DNA of 64,000 nt. Origin: Gemmobacter aquarius (GTDB lineage: Bacteria; Pseudomonadota; Alphaproteobacteria; Rhodobacterales; Rhodobacteraceae). The notes below the pieces were generated by a model that did not search any database, was not told the origin of the DNA, and saw nothing but the letters and a program-made list of their open reading frames with translations. Position numbers and translations under genes: made by a program. The stretch lies in the NCBI RefSeq assembly GCF_003060865.1, contig NZ_CP028918.1, positions 2,654,001 through 2,718,000 on the forward strand. The letters are read 5' to 3'. Below, one piece after another: positions 17,439 to 27,437 of this stretch (the stretch's first letter is position 1; every line of letters starts with the position of its first letter).

Positions 17439-20400
17439 ATGCCGAAAAGAACCGACATCTCCTCGATCATGATCATCGGAGCCGGTCCCATCGTCATCGG
17501 ACAGGCCTGCGAATTCGACTACTCGGGCGCGCAAGCGTGCAAGGCCCTGCGCGAGGAAGGCTACCGCGTCATCCTCGTCAACTCGAACCCCGCCACCATC
17601 ATGACCGATCCGGGGCTGGCAGACGCCACCTATATCGAACCGATCACCCCCGAAGTCGTCGCCAAGATCATCGAAAAAGAACGCCCCGACGCGCTTTTGC
17701 CCACCATGGGCGGCCAGACCGCGCTGAACACGGCGCTGGCGCTCGACGACCTTGGCGTGCTGGCGAAATTCAACGTCCAGATGATCGGCGCCAACCGCCA
17801 CGCCATCGAAATGGCCGAAGACCGCAAGCTTTTCCGCGAAGCGATGGACCGCATCGGCCTTGAAAACCCCAAAGCCACGATCATCGCCGCCCCGAAACTG
17901 CCCTCGGGAAAATACGACATCGCCGCAGGCATCCGCGAAGCGGTCGAGGCGCTGGAATACGTGGGCCTGCCCGCCATCATCCGCCCCGCCTTCACCCTCG
18001 GCGGCACCGGCGGCGGCGTCGCCTATAACCGCGACGATTACGAAGCCATCGTCCGCTCCGGTCTCGAAGCCTCGCCCATGGCGCAGGTGCTCATCGACGA
18101 ATCCCTCCTCGGCTGGAAGGAATTCGAGATGGAGGTGGTGCGCGACCGCAAGGACAACGCGATCATCGTCTGCGCCATCGAAAACATCGACCCGATGGGC
18201 GTGCACACCGGCGACAGCATCACCGTGGCCCCCGCCCTGACCCTGACGGATAAAGAATACCAGATCATGCGAAACGGCTCCATCGCCGTCCTGCGCGAGA
18301 TCGGGGTGGAAACCGGCGGCTCCAACGTGCAATGGGCGATCAACCCCGCCGATGGCCGCATGGTCGTGATCGAGATGAACCCCCGCGTGTCGCGCTCCTC
18401 GGCGCTGGCCTCCAAAGCCACCGGCTTCCCCATCGCGAAAATCGCCGCCAAACTCGCCATCGGCTACACGCTGGACGAGCTTGACAACGACATCACCAAG
18501 GTCACCCCCGCCTCGTTCGAGCCGTCGATCGACTATGTCGTGACCAAGATCCCGCGCTTCGCCTTCGAAAAATTCCCCGGCTCCGAACCCAACCTGACGA
18601 CCGCCATGAAATCGGTGGGCGAGGTCATGGCCATCGGCCGCACCATCCACGAATCGCTGCAAAAGGCGCTGGCGTCGCTTGAAACCGGCCTCACCGGATT
18701 TGACGAAATCGCCATATCGGGCGCCCCCGACAAAGCCGCCGTCATCAAGGCACTGTCGCAACAAACCCCCGACCGCATCCGCGTCATCGCCCAAGCCATG
18801 CGTCACGGCCTTTCCGATGACGAAATCCAGTCCGCCACCGCCTTCGACCCGTGGTTCCTTTCCCGCATCCGCGAAATCATCGACATCGAGGCACAGGTCC
18901 GCCGCGACGGCCTGCCGCTCGACGCCGCCGGCCTGCGTCGGCTGAAGATCTTCGGCTTCACCGACGCCCGCCTCGCCAAACTCACCGGCCGGGACGAGGC
19001 GCAAGTCCGCCGCGCCCGCCGCAACCTCGGTGTGGTCGCCGTCTTCAAACGCATCGACACCTGCGCCGCCGAATTCGAGGCGCAAACCCCCTACATGTAT
19101 TCCACCTACGAAATGCCCGTGATGGGCGATGTGGAATGCGAAGCCCGCCCCTCGAACGCGAAAAAGGTCGTCATCCTCGGCGGCGGCCCCAACCGCATCG
19201 GTCAGGGGATCGAATTCGATTACTGCTGCGTCCACGCCTGCTACGCCCTCACCGCGGCGGGCTATGAAACCATCATGATCAACTGCAACCCCGAAACCGT
19301 CTCGACCGACTACGACACGTCCGACCGCCTTTACTTCGAACCGCTTACCCTCGAACACGTGCTAGAAATCCTGCGGGTCGAGCAAGACAACGGCACGCTC
19401 CACGGCGTCATCGTACAATTCGGCGGCCAGACCCCCCTCAAACTCGCCAACGCGCTCCACGCCGAAGGCATCCCGATCCTGGGGACCACCCCCGACGCCA
19501 TCGACCTCGCCGAAGACCGCGAACGCTTTCAGGGCCTCCTCCAAAAACTGGGGTTGAAACAACCCCACAACGGCACCGCCCGCTCGCGCGACGAAGCCTT
19601 TGCCGTAGCCAAAGACGTGGGTTACCCGCTCGTGATCCGCCCCTCCTTCGTGCTGGGTGGCCGCGCGATGGAGATCGTCCGCTCCGACGAACAGCTAGAA
19701 CGATACATCGCCACCGCCGTGAACGTGTCAGGCGACAGCCCCGTTCTGCTCGACAGCTACCTCTCCAACGCGATCGAGGTCGATGTCGATGCCCTGTCCG
19801 ACGGCAAACACGTCCACGTCGCAGGCATCATGGAACATATCGAGGAAGCGGGCGTCCACTCGGGCGATAGTGCCTGCTGCCTCCCCCCCCATTCCCTCAA
19901 CGCCGAGACCATCGCAGAACTCAAACGCCAGACCGTCGTCATGGCCCTCGCGCTGAACGTCGTGGGCCTGATGAACGTGCAATTCGCCATCAAGGACGGC
20001 ACGATCTACGTTCTCGAGGTCAACCCCCGCGCCTCGCGCACCGTACCCTTCGTCGCCAAAGCGACCGACAGCGCCATCGCCACCATCGCAGCCCGCCTCA
20101 TGGCAGGCGAGCCGCTCTCGAACTTCCCGCTCCGCGCCCCCTACCCCGCAGGCGTCGGCCCCGACAGCCCGCTCCCCTTGGCCGACCCCAACACGCTCGC
20201 CGACCCCATCACCCCGTGGTTCAGCGTGAAAGAGGCCGTTCTCCCCTTCGCCCGCTTCCCCGGCGTCGACCCCCTGCTCGGCCCCGAAATGCGCTCGACC
20301 GGCGAAGTCATGGGCTGGGACCGCACTTTTGCGCTGGCCTTCCTCAAGGCACAGATGGGCGCAGGCACCATCCTGCCCGAATCCGGCCGCGTCTTCTTGT

Positions 20401-20768
20401 CGGTCAAGGACATGGACAAGACCGAAGCGCTGGCCAATGCCGCCCGCGATCTTGTGGCCATGGGCTTTGAACTGGTGGTCACAAAAGGCACCGGCGACTG
20501 GCTGAAAGCCCAAGGCATAAAGGCCGAAGCCGTGAACAAGGTCTACGAGGGCCGCCCGAACATCGTCGACCGCCTGAAAGACAGCGACATCGCGCTGGTG
20601 CTGAACACCACCGAAGGCACCCAAGCCATCGCCGACAGCCGCGACATCCGCCGCGTGGCGCTAATGGACAAGATCCCCTACTTCACCACCGCCGCAGCCA
20701 GCATCGCCGCCGTCGCCGCGATGAAGGCCCGGGGCGAAGGGTATGGGGTGCGGACGTTGCAGGGGTGA
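17439..20768 (+). CDS. carB: Carbamoyl-phosphate synthase large subunit
   Basis: A 1109-aa enzyme making carbamoyl phosphate from bicarbonate, ATP and ammonia supplied by CarA, for arginine and pyrimidine synthesis. Two homologous ATP-grasp halves are visible. Each opens with a nucleotide-binding turn ([20 protein letters not shown] near residue 16, [17 protein letters not shown] near 580) and contains the EMNPR or EVNPR metal motif. A C-terminal methylglyoxal-synthase-like regulatory domain follows. The ATG at 17439 ([17 protein letters not shown]) matches family starts. carA is not in the window. A terminator follows at 20776. Confidence 0.98.
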   Translation: MPKRTDISSIMIIGAGPIVIGQACEFDYSGAQACKALREEGYRVILVNSNPATIMTDPGLADATYIEPITPEVVAKIIEKERPDALLPTMGGQTALNTALALDDLGVLAKFNVQMIGANRHAIEMAEDRKLFREAMDRIGLENPKATIIAAPKLPSGKYDIAAGIREAVEALEYVGLPAIIRPAFTLGGTGGGVAYNRDDYEAIVRSGLEASPMAQVLIDESLLGWKEFEMEVVRDRKDNAIIVCAIENIDPMGVHTGDSITVAPALTLTDKEYQIMRNGSIAVLREIGVETGGSNVQWAINPADGRMVVIEMNPRVSRSSALASKATGFPIAKIAAKLAIGYTLDELDNDITKVTPASFEPSIDYVVTKIPRFAFEKFPGSEPNLTTAMKSVGEVMAIGRTIHESLQKALASLETGLTGFDEIAISGAPDKAAVIKALSQQTPDRIRVIAQAMRHGLSDDEIQSATAFDPWFLSRIREIIDIEAQVRRDGLPLDAAGLRRLKIFGFTDARLAKLTGRDEAQVRRARRNLGVVAVFKRIDTCAAEFEAQTPYMYSTYEMPVMGDVECEARPSNAKKVVILGGGPNRIGQGIEFDYCCVHACYALTAAGYETIMINCNPETVSTDYDTSDRLYFEPLTLEHVLEILRVEQDNGTLHGVIVQFGGQTPLKLANALHAEGIPILGTTPDAIDLAEDRERFQGLLQKLGLKQPHNGTARSRDEAFAVAKDVGYPLVIRPSFVLGGRAMEIVRSDEQLERYIATAVNVSGDSPVLLDSYLSNAIEVDVDALSDGKHVHVAGIMEHIEEAGVHSGDSACCLPPHSLNAETIAELKRQTVVMALALNVVGLMNVQFAIKDGTIYVLEVNPRASRTVPFVAKATDSAIATIAARLMAGEPLSNFPLRAPYPAGVGPDSPLPLADPNTLADPITPWFSVKEAVLPFARFPGVDPLLGPEMRSTGEVMGWDRTFALAFLKAQMGAGTILPESGRVFLSVKDMDKTEALANAARDLVAMGFELVVTKGTGDWLKAQGIKAEAVNKVYEGRPNIVDRLKDSDIALVLNTTEGTQAIADSRDIRRVALMDKIPYFTTAAASIAAVAAMKARGEGYGVRTLQG

Positions 20769-20775
20769 AAAGATC

Positions 20776-20800
20776 AGGCTTGAAAAAGCTCAAGCCTTTT
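20776..20800 (+). terminator. carB terminator
   Basis: An 8-bp stem (AGGCTTGA and TCAAGCCT, 6-nt loop) directly followed by TTT, 8 bp after the carB stop. Confidence 0.75.
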
Positions 20801-20847
20801 GCTACTTCATTGTTGCGCGCAGCCATTTATGTTGCGGCACCTATCTA

Positions 20848-20871
20848 GGGGCACCTGCGGGTGCCCTTTTT
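20848..20871 (+). terminator. Second intrinsic terminator before the NYN gene
   Basis: GGGCACC pairs with GGTGCCC over a 4-nt loop and is followed by TTTTT. It lies about 50 bp beyond the carB terminator and 29 bp before the NYN gene. It could end a small RNA starting after 20800, or attenuate read-through into the NYN gene. Confidence 0.7.
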
Positions 20872-20899
20872 CGTATGTAGTGTTTGGTGTGAGTGAAAA

Positions 20900-21733
20900 A
20901 TGCAGACCGCTGTCTTTGTCGACGCAGGCTATCTTTATGCCCAAGCGTCTGTTTTGCTCGCCGGCAGTAAACAGCCACGCGCAACACTCCTTCTCGACAT
21001 AGACCAAACCATTGCCCAGCTTAAGGAATTGTGCCGGGCGATTGCGCCTGAAAGCAGGCTGCTCAGAATTTACTGGTATGATGGATTGCAACGCAGCGCT
21101 CGAATGACTGCCGAGCAAGAACAGGTCGCCAGCGCCTCCTACACAAAACTGCGTCTCGGCGTGGTGAACAGTAAAGGCGAGCAAAAAGGTGTCGACTCCC
21201 TCATCGTAACCGACCTCATCGACCTCGCCCGCAATCGCGCCATCACAAACGCAGTTCTTGTATCGGGTGATGAAGATATCCGGATCGGTGTTCAGATCGC
21301 CCAGACATTTGGTGTTCAAGTGCATCTTCTGGGCATCAAACCTGCTCGTGGGTCTCAGTCGCCGGACCTGATCCAAGAAGCCGATACCCATCATGAATTC
21401 GATGAGTCTGTCATTTCTCGTCTCCTGACGATCAAACCGGCCTCCAACGAAGGTGAAACCCACGTCACCCCGACTGCGACAGCCGAAGCGACACTCACGT
21501 CGCCGGACCAGACCAGTCTGGCCGACCAAGCCATTGCAGAAACGCTTGACTCATTTGATCCGGATAAGCTGGCCTCGGCGCTTCGCGCCTTCAAGGCCGG
21601 TGCTGGCAGTATTCCACCCGAACTGGACCGCCCTGCTCTCGGCAGGCTGAAAAGCCTGCAAGGTAGCGACCTCACGCCATCCGAGCGATCCGCGTATCGC
21701 GACAAATTCCGAGCCCGACTTCAATCCATGTGA
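20900..21733 (+). CDS. NYN-domain (PIN-like) putative ribonuclease
   Basis: A 277-aa protein. Residues about 1-165 form an NYN/LabA-like domain of the PIN superfamily: the N-terminal TAVFVDAGYLY supplies the first acidic residue, EQKGVDSLIVTDLIDLA the middle one and LVSGDEDIRIGVQIA the third. These would bind Mg2+ for RNA cleavage. Residues about 170-277 are a Thr/Ala-rich linker and a helical tail ending KFRARLQSM. Its base composition is visibly less GC-rich than its neighbours, suggesting horizontal transfer. It sits alone between a terminator and a convergent gene. RNase activity is inference. Confidence 0.8.
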   Translation: MQTAVFVDAGYLYAQASVLLAGSKQPRATLLLDIDQTIAQLKELCRAIAPESRLLRIYWYDGLQRSARMTAEQEQVASASYTKLRLGVVNSKGEQKGVDSLIVTDLIDLARNRAITNAVLVSGDEDIRIGVQIAQTFGVQVHLLGIKPARGSQSPDLIQEADTHHEFDESVISRLLTIKPASNEGETHVTPTATAEATLTSPDQTSLADQAIAETLDSFDPDKLASALRAFKAGAGSIPPELDRPALGRLKSLQGSDLTPSERSAYRDKFRARLQSM

Positions 21734-21735
21734 CC

Positions 21736-22209
21736 TCAACCCTCCTCCAACCGCCCCAACCGCAGCGCCTCTTCCATCAGCAGTTGCGCCTCGGCCTCGA
21801 CCGCCGCCTCCGACGCCTCTCCCCCCTCCAGCGCATGCACCAGCGCGCCCCACATCGGCCTTGGCCCCGCATACTGGTCTTGCGAGCGCGCATACCAGGG
21901 CGAGGTCTCGCCCCCCCGCACCACACCCGCCAGACGCGCATGCATGAAGGACCGCAGCACCTCGTTCATTCTTGGTCCGTGCCCCGGTCCCATCGACTTG
22001 AAGAACCGCACCACATCCTCGTCGATGCCAACCGTCATCCGCACCTTGGCCTTGGGGTGCCGCCGCGCCGCGATCTCGTGCCATTCGTCAGGCACGCGGC
22101 TCGTCGCTTCGATGGTGTGGTGCAGGTCCCATTCCAGCCGCCGCATCGCATCGGCCATGTAATGGTAGTGCTCCGCCCGCCGCCCCTTCAGCTTCTTCAA
22201 TTCGACCAT
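21736..22209 (-). CDS. Orphan protein with BrnA-antitoxin-like domain
   Basis: A 157-aa protein. Its central part (KVRMTVGIDEDVVRFFKSMG then GPRMNEVLRSFMHARL) resembles the ribbon-helix-helix domain of BrnA antitoxins, whose family pattern is a V-x-R-x-D-x-D-V-x-x-F-F/W core followed by a Arg-x-N-x-x-L-R helix. It is longer than BrnA at both ends, with a charged N-terminus and an Ala/Glu-rich C-terminal helix. No BrnT-type toxin gene is beside it. Probably a DNA-binding regulator. Start at ATG 22209 (MVELKKLKGRRAEHYHYMAD). It converges on the NYN gene with 2 bp between stops. Confidence 0.65.
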   Translation of the reverse strand: MVELKKLKGRRAEHYHYMADAMRRLEWDLHHTIEATSRVPDEWHEIAARRHPKAKVRMTVGIDEDVVRFFKSMGPGHGPRMNEVLRSFMHARLAGVVRGGETSPWYARSQDQYAGPRPMWGALVHALEGGEASEAAVEAEAQLLMEEALRLGRLEEG

Positions 22210-22532
22210 TCCGCCCCCGCACATGCCAGCGCCAAACCCTGCCCGCAAAGGGTAAACGCCGCCCTAACGCAGCGTTTTGCGCGTCTGCATCGGTTGTGCA
22301 TCCGTGCATCCTGAAATCACCACGCTTGACATGGGCGACCAAAAGCCCCATCTGCCCCCCACGCCCGCCCTCCGCTGCCGCGTGAGCAGCCCCCGCACGG
22401 GGAGACAGACCGGGCCAAAGGTTCCCACCTTCACGCAGGGGTTCCGCGCGATTTTGCGTCGCGCCCGACCTGCAACCGGCCACGCCATGTGGCCCCCTTG
22501 GCCCGTAAAGCACGGGCAGGAAAGACATTGAC
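22210..22532. other. Upstream region of rhlE
   Basis: This 323-bp gap separates the divergent BrnA-like and rhlE genes. A TTGACA hexamer at 22326-22331 could be a -35 box, but no good -10 follows. A hairpin (GCGCGA and TCGCGC) lies at about 22446-22464. The long leader could carry cold-inducible control of the helicase, which is speculation. No gene was recognised. Confidence 0.35.
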
Positions 22533-23921
22533 ATGACCACCTTCGCTGACCTCGGCCTTTCGGCCAAGCTATTGAAAGCACTCGAAAAAACCAACCTCAA
22601 GGAACCGACGCCGATTCAGGCACAGTCGATCCCGCATATCATGAAGGGCCGCGACCTGATGGGTCTGGCGCAAACCGGCACCGGCAAGACCGCCGCCTTC
22701 GGCCTGCCGCTTCTGCACCGCATCCTTGATCTCGGCCACCCGCCCGCGCCGCGCACCGTGCGCGCCCTGATCCTTGCCCCCACGCGCGAGTTGGTCACGC
22801 AAATCCATGATAACCTTACCGTTTTCACCAAAGGCACTTCCGCCAAGGTCATCATGGTCGTCGGCGGCGCCTCGCTGAACCGTCAGGCGATGAACCTCGC
22901 CCGCGGCGCCGATGTGCTGGTCGCCACCCCCGGCCGGTTGATCGACCTTCTGGAACGCGGCGACGTCGACCTGCAAGCCACAGGTTACCTCGTGCTGGAC
23001 GAGGCTGACCACATGCTCGACATGGGCTTCATCCACGCCCTGCGCCGCATCGCCAAACACATTCCGGTCAAGCGCCAGACCCTGCTGTTCTCGGCAACCA
23101 TGCCCAAGGACATCGAGGAAATCGCCGACACCTACCTGCGCGATCCGGTCCGCGTGCAGGTCGCAACCCCCGGAAAACCCATCGAAAAGATCGTCCAGGG
23201 CGTCCACTTCATCCCCAACGGCGACAAGGCCCGCCTGCTCGAGGAATACCTGAAAAAGCACCCCGGCGAGCAGGCGCTCGTGTTTGGCCGTACCAAGCAT
23301 GGCTCGGAAAAACTGTCGAAACTGCTGGCCGTCTGGGGCTTCAAGGTCGGCTCGATCCACGGCAACAAAAGCCAGAACCAGCGCGACCGCACCCTGACCG
23401 AATTCCGCAACGGAGAACTTGACGTGCTGGTGGCCACCGATGTCGCCGCCCGCGGCATCGACATTCCCGGTGTGCGCCACGTCTACAACCACGACCTGCC
23501 CAACGTGCCGGAAAACTACGTCCACCGCATCGGCCGCACCGCCCGCGCAGGCGCCGAAGGCACCGCCGTGGCCTTCTGCGCGCCCGCCGAGATGGACGAA
23601 CTCCGCGCCATCGAAAAGGTGATGAAAAAGCCCATCCCGATCATCGGCGGCGCGCCTTGGTCGGCCGAAATGGTGGCAGCCGCCCCCAAACCCGGCCAGA
23701 ACCGCGGCCAACGCCCCGCAGGCGGCGGCCGCCCCGGCCAACCCAAAGCCCAAGGTCAGGCGCAAAAATCCTTCGCCCCCCGTGGCGAGGGCAAACCCGC
23801 TGGCAAACCCCAGGGCGCCAAACCCGCCCGCCCCATGGGCGGCGGCCAAAGCCCGAACCGCGCAGGTGCACCCCAAGGCGCCAAACACAGCCGCCCGCAG
23901 CAAAACCGCCGTCCGGCCTGA
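22533..23921 (+). CDS. rhlE: DEAD-box ATP-dependent RNA helicase
   Basis: A 462-aa RNA helicase acting in ribosome assembly or mRNA decay. All core motifs are present: Q motif EPTPIQ, motif I AQTGTGKT (about residues 46-53), PTREL, TPGR, DEAD (in VLDEADHML), SAT, ARGIDIPG and HRIGRTARAG. After about residue 380 comes a low-complexity Gly/Pro/Gln/Arg-rich basic tail typical of RhlE, likely RNA-binding. The start ATG at 22533 is preceded by GGAAAG. Confidence 0.93.
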   Translation: MTTFADLGLSAKLLKALEKTNLKEPTPIQAQSIPHIMKGRDLMGLAQTGTGKTAAFGLPLLHRILDLGHPPAPRTVRALILAPTRELVTQIHDNLTVFTKGTSAKVIMVVGGASLNRQAMNLARGADVLVATPGRLIDLLERGDVDLQATGYLVLDEADHMLDMGFIHALRRIAKHIPVKRQTLLFSATMPKDIEEIADTYLRDPVRVQVATPGKPIEKIVQGVHFIPNGDKARLLEEYLKKHPGEQALVFGRTKHGSEKLSKLLAVWGFKVGSIHGNKSQNQRDRTLTEFRNGELDVLVATDVAARGIDIPGVRHVYNHDLPNVPENYVHRIGRTARAGAEGTAVAFCAPAEMDELRAIEKVMKKPIPIIGGAPWSAEMVAAAPKPGQNRGQRPAGGGRPGQPKAQGQAQKSFAPRGEGKPAGKPQGAKPARPMGGGQSPNRAGAPQGAKHSRPQQNRRPA

Positions 23922-24080
23922 TCCATGGTTCGAAGGGGCGGGCTGAACCCTGCCCCTTCACCTTTGCCCAAATACTCGTCTTGCGCGGCAGGCAGCCCTC
24001 GCCACCGCGCGGGAACGGGCCGCCCCTCTCGGCGCGTCCCGCCTCTTTCGCGCGGCGATGCGATGCGCTAATCCGCCCGC

Positions 24081-24671
24081 ATGGCAAAGCTCTACTTCCA
24101 CTACTCGACGATGAACGCAGGCAAATCGACCCTGCTCCTCCAGGCCGCGCATAACTACCGCGAAGGCGGCATGGCGACCTATCTCGTCACCGCGCAATTC
24201 GACAACCGCGCAGGCCAAGGTCGCATCGCCTCACGTATCGGCATCGGCGAAGACGCCGACACCTTCGCCCCCGGCGAGGACCTCTACGCCAAGATCGTCG
24301 CCCGCTTGCGCCAAGGCCCCGTCGCCTGCGTCTTCATAGACGAGGCGCAATTCCTGTCCAAAGACCAGGTCTGGCAACTCGCCCGCGCCGTCGACGACCT
24401 CAAGACGCCGGTGATGTGCTACGGCCTGCGCGTCGATTTCCAGGGCAACCTCTTCCCCGGCTCGGCGGCCCTGCTGGCATGGGCGGATGAAATGCGCGAG
24501 GTCCGAACGATCTGCCACTGCGGCAAGAAGGCCACCATGGTCATCCGCCGCGGCCCCGACGGCCGCGCGCTCACGGCAGGCGAACAGGTGGTGATCGGCG
24601 GGAACGAAACCTATGTCAGCCTCTGCCGCAAACACTGGCGCGAAGCGACCGGCGACACCAGCGGTGGGTGA
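24081..24671 (+). CDS. tdk: Thymidine kinase
   Basis: Type II thymidine kinase of 196 aa, phosphorylating thymidine in pyrimidine salvage. The P-loop is STMNAGKST (about residues 9-17). The catalytic segment is FIDEAQFL (near 88-95), and the lasso region has YGLRVDFQG. Four zinc-ligand candidates are two cysteines in TICHCGKK, one in LCRKH and the following His. It ends in a large palindrome shared with the convergent exporter gene. Confidence 0.95.
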   Translation: MAKLYFHYSTMNAGKSTLLLQAAHNYREGGMATYLVTAQFDNRAGQGRIASRIGIGEDADTFAPGEDLYAKIVARLRQGPVACVFIDEAQFLSKDQVWQLARAVDDLKTPVMCYGLRVDFQGNLFPGSAALLAWADEMREVRTICHCGKKATMVIRRGPDGRALTAGEQVVIGGNETYVSLCRKHWREATGDTSGG

Positions 24672-24762
24672 ACCCGCGCAAGCGCGGAACCACCCACCCT
24701 ACCACCGCACCGTAGGGTGGGTGGTTCCCGCGCCCCTCAGGCGCGGGGTTCACCCACCCCCG
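24663..24762. repeat. Long inverted repeat joining convergent tdk and exporter genes
   Basis: Arms of about 40 bp (GGGTGAACCCGCGCAAGCGC and GGAACCACCCACCCTAC, matched inversely at 24713-24760) surround a 9-bp centre. The palindrome includes the last codons of both genes, so their termini are constrained by it. Likely a bidirectional terminator. Confidence 0.75.
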
Positions 24763-25681
24763 CCGGCGCTTCCACAGTCTTCGCCCGCAGCGCGATCATC
24801 GATCCCGCCGCCACGATCAGCACCATCCCCGCCACCGCAAGCGGTGCCAGCCCCGTCCCCCAAAGTGCCCATGTCCAGAACGCCGACGCCGGCAGGATCA
24901 CATATTCCAGCACCGAAGCGCGGCTCGCATCGGTGATCTGATAGGCCCGTATCATCGTGGCCACCCCCAGAAGCGACCCCGCTGCCTGCACAAAGGTCCA
25001 GAAGTAGAACTCGCCCGACGGCCAGACCGGCCCGCGTTGCAGGAACCCCGCGGTCCCTTCCGGCACCACCATGGGCGCAACGGTCAGCACCGCCATCCCC
25101 ACCGCCCCGATCAGCCCCAGCGCCACGAAGAACCCGCCGACAAGCGTCCCTGCACTCTCCTCGGCGCACCATTCGCGCGTTGCGATATTGCCCATCGCAT
25201 ACAGCGCCCCCGCCAGCACCGGCAGCACCGCAGGCAGTGACGCGCCCGTCATCGCCTCGGGGCCGAGCACAAGGATGACCCCCGCAAACCCTGTCACCAC
25301 CGCCAAAATCTGCACCGGCCCGAACCGCTGGCCGTAAGCAAAGCGCGAGATCAGCAGCACCCAGATCGGCGCGGTGAACAGCCCCGCCGCGACCAGCGCC
25401 ACATCGAGGAACGCCAGCGCCCCGAAATAGATCACCATCGCGCAGCCGTGGATCGCCGACCGCGCCACCACCGCCCGCAGGTTCACCGGACGCAAGCGCA
25501 GCCCCAAAGGCACCGCCGCAACCCCGAGGATGACCATCGCCATGCAGGTCCGCGTAAAGTGGAACTGCCAAAGCCCCGCCTCGGCCGCGATCACCCGCAC
25601 GTAGTTGTCGGTAAAGCCGATGATCATGGCATAGACCAGTATCAGCCCCGCCGCAGCCAGCGTCCTGTCGGGATTCGTCAT
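24737..25681 (-). CDS. DMT-superfamily (EamA) transporter
   Basis: A 314-aa inner-membrane protein with ten predicted helices arranged as two EamA repeats. The first ends near residue 140 and the second runs from about 155 to 300, with the conserved YVILPASAFWTWALWG near the ninth helix. Likely an exporter of small metabolites or amino acids; substrate unknown. The ATG at 25681 (MTNPDRTLAAAGL) has a GGCGAAG ribosome-binding site, so the longer upstream reading was rejected. Divergent from the acyl-CoA synthetase gene. Confidence 0.85.
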   Translation of the reverse strand: MTNPDRTLAAAGLILVYAMIIGFTDNYVRVIAAEAGLWQFHFTRTCMAMVILGVAAVPLGLRLRPVNLRAVVARSAIHGCAMVIYFGALAFLDVALVAAGLFTAPIWVLLISRFAYGQRFGPVQILAVVTGFAGVILVLGPEAMTGASLPAVLPVLAGALYAMGNIATREWCAEESAGTLVGGFFVALGLIGAVGMAVLTVAPMVVPEGTAGFLQRGPVWPSGEFYFWTFVQAAGSLLGVATMIRAYQITDASRASVLEYVILPASAFWTWALWGTGLAPLAVAGMVLIVAAGSMIALRAKTVEAPAGVGEPRA

Positions 25682-25784
25682 CGCTTCGCCTTTCAAACTC
25701 TCGCAATCCCGATGAAGCCTGCTAACCTCGCCCATGCCTGTCTGAAAGCGACAAGGCGCGGGTCATATCGGGGGGATTATCATA

Positions 25785-27407
25785 ATGGGTTGGCTGGCCG
25801 ACGAAACGGGTCTGGAAAAATGCGCGGCGAATTACACGCCCCTCACGCCGCTGTCGTTTCTGAAACGTGCCGCCGATATCCACGCCGACCGCACCGCCGT
25901 GGTGTGGAAATCGACCCGTCTGACCTATGCCCAATACGCCGCCCGCGTCTCGCGCCTCGCCTCGGCCCTTGCCCGCCACGGCATCGCCCCCGGTGACGTG
26001 GTCGCCACCCTGATCCCCAACATCCCGCAGCAGGCCGAAGCACATTTCGGCGTCCCCGCCGCAGGCGCTGTTCTCAACACCATCAACACCCGCCTCGACC
26101 CCGACACGGTCGCCTATATCTTCGCCCACGCAGGCGCCAGAATCGTGCTTTGCGACACCGCTTTCCTGCCCCTCGCGGAAGACGCGATCAAACGGATGGA
26201 AGGCCCCGCCCCGCAGATCGTCGAGGTGGTCGATCACGGCTTTGCCGCATCCGGCCATTACCTCACCTACGAAGCCCTGCTGTCCCAGGGCGACCCCGAC
26301 GCGCCATGGACCCTGCCCGATGACGAATGGGAATCCATCGCGATCAACTACACCTCGGGCACCACAGGCCGGCCCAAGGGCGTGGTCTACCACCACCGCG
26401 GCGCCTACCTGTCGGCCACGGCCAATATCCTGTCATGGCGCATGGTGCTGTTCCCCGTCTACCTGACAATCGTTCCCCTGTTCCATTGCAACGGCTGGAC
26501 CCACACCTGGATGGTCCCCATCCTTGGCGGCACGCTGGTATGCTGCCGCGACATCACCGCGAAAGCCATCTATGACGCCATCGCCGACGAAGGCGTCACC
26601 CATTTCGGCGGCGCACCCATCGTGCTGAACACCATGATCAACGCCCCCGAATCCGACCGCCGCCCCTTCGCCCACACGGTCGAGGTCTTTACCGCAGGCG
26701 CACCGCCCCCCGCCGCCACCCTTGCAGCCTTCGAACCCCTCGGCTTCAACGTGACGCAAGTCTACGGCCTGACCGAGACCTACGGCCCGGCCACCGAATG
26801 CACATGGAAACCCGACTGGGACGACACCACCGACCGCGCCGCACTCAAGGCCCGCACCGGTGTCGCCATGCCGATGCTCGAAGGGGCCGAAGTGCATGAC
26901 ACCCACGGCCACCCCGTCCCGCGTGACGGCCAGCACCTTGGCGAAATCGCCATGCGTGGCAATATGGTGATGAAAGGCTACTACAAGAACCCGACCGCCA
27001 CGCGCGAGGCGTTCAAGGGCGGCTGGTTCCGGTCAGGCGACATCGCCTTCCAGCACACCGATGGCTACATCAAGATCACCGACCGCGCCAAAGACATCAT
27101 CATTTCCGGCGGCGAAAACGTGTCCTCGGTCGAGGTCGAAGGCGCCCTCATGCACCACCCCGCCGTTTCGCTCTGCGCCGTGGTCGCCAAGCCCGACGAC
27201 AAATGGGGCGAGGTGCCTTGCGCCTTCGTCGAACTCAAGGCCGGACAGACCGCGACCGAGGCCGACCTGATCGCCCATTGCCGCACCCGCCTCGCCGGGT
27301 TCAAAACCCCCAAACACATCGTCTTTGCCGAGCTGCCCAAAACCTCGACCGGCAAGATCCAGAAGTTCGAACTCCGCGCCGTAGCCAAGCTGATCGGCCA
27401 ACCCTGA
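25785..27407 (+). CDS. AMP-binding acyl-CoA synthetase (DmdB/medium-chain ligase type)
   Basis: A 540-aa adenylate-forming ligase. Phosphate loop YTSGTTGRPKG is near residues 188-198, the adenine motif is VYGLTETYGP, the hinge aspartate lies in GDIAFQHTDGYIKITDRAKD, and the catalytic lysine is in TSTGKIQK near the C-terminus. The family activates short- to medium-chain or methylthio fatty acids to acyl-CoA. Length and motif wording resemble the DmdB-like ligases common in marine Rhodobacterales, but the substrate cannot be settled. Monocistronic. Confidence 0.88.
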   Translation: MGWLADETGLEKCAANYTPLTPLSFLKRAADIHADRTAVVWKSTRLTYAQYAARVSRLASALARHGIAPGDVVATLIPNIPQQAEAHFGVPAAGAVLNTINTRLDPDTVAYIFAHAGARIVLCDTAFLPLAEDAIKRMEGPAPQIVEVVDHGFAASGHYLTYEALLSQGDPDAPWTLPDDEWESIAINYTSGTTGRPKGVVYHHRGAYLSATANILSWRMVLFPVYLTIVPLFHCNGWTHTWMVPILGGTLVCCRDITAKAIYDAIADEGVTHFGGAPIVLNTMINAPESDRRPFAHTVEVFTAGAPPPAATLAAFEPLGFNVTQVYGLTETYGPATECTWKPDWDDTTDRAALKARTGVAMPMLEGAEVHDTHGHPVPRDGQHLGEIAMRGNMVMKGYYKNPTATREAFKGGWFRSGDIAFQHTDGYIKITDRAKDIIISGGENVSSVEVEGALMHHPAVSLCAVVAKPDDKWGEVPCAFVELKAGQTATEADLIAHCRTRLAGFKTPKHIVFAELPKTSTGKIQKFELRAVAKLIGQP

Positions 27408-27437
27408 CCGATCAGCCCAGACCTTAAGTCCTAACCC

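Noticed and set aside
16929..19358. An 809-codon minus-strand open frame over the permease end and carB
   Set aside because: It is antisense to carB, whose motifs are complete. Its product is Gly/Asp/Val/His-rich in the way GC-rich antisense frames are, and shows no domain.
20900..22209. NYN protein plus BrnA-like protein as a toxin-antitoxin operon
   Set aside because: The genes are convergent, with separate promoters and different base composition, so they are not a coupled pair.
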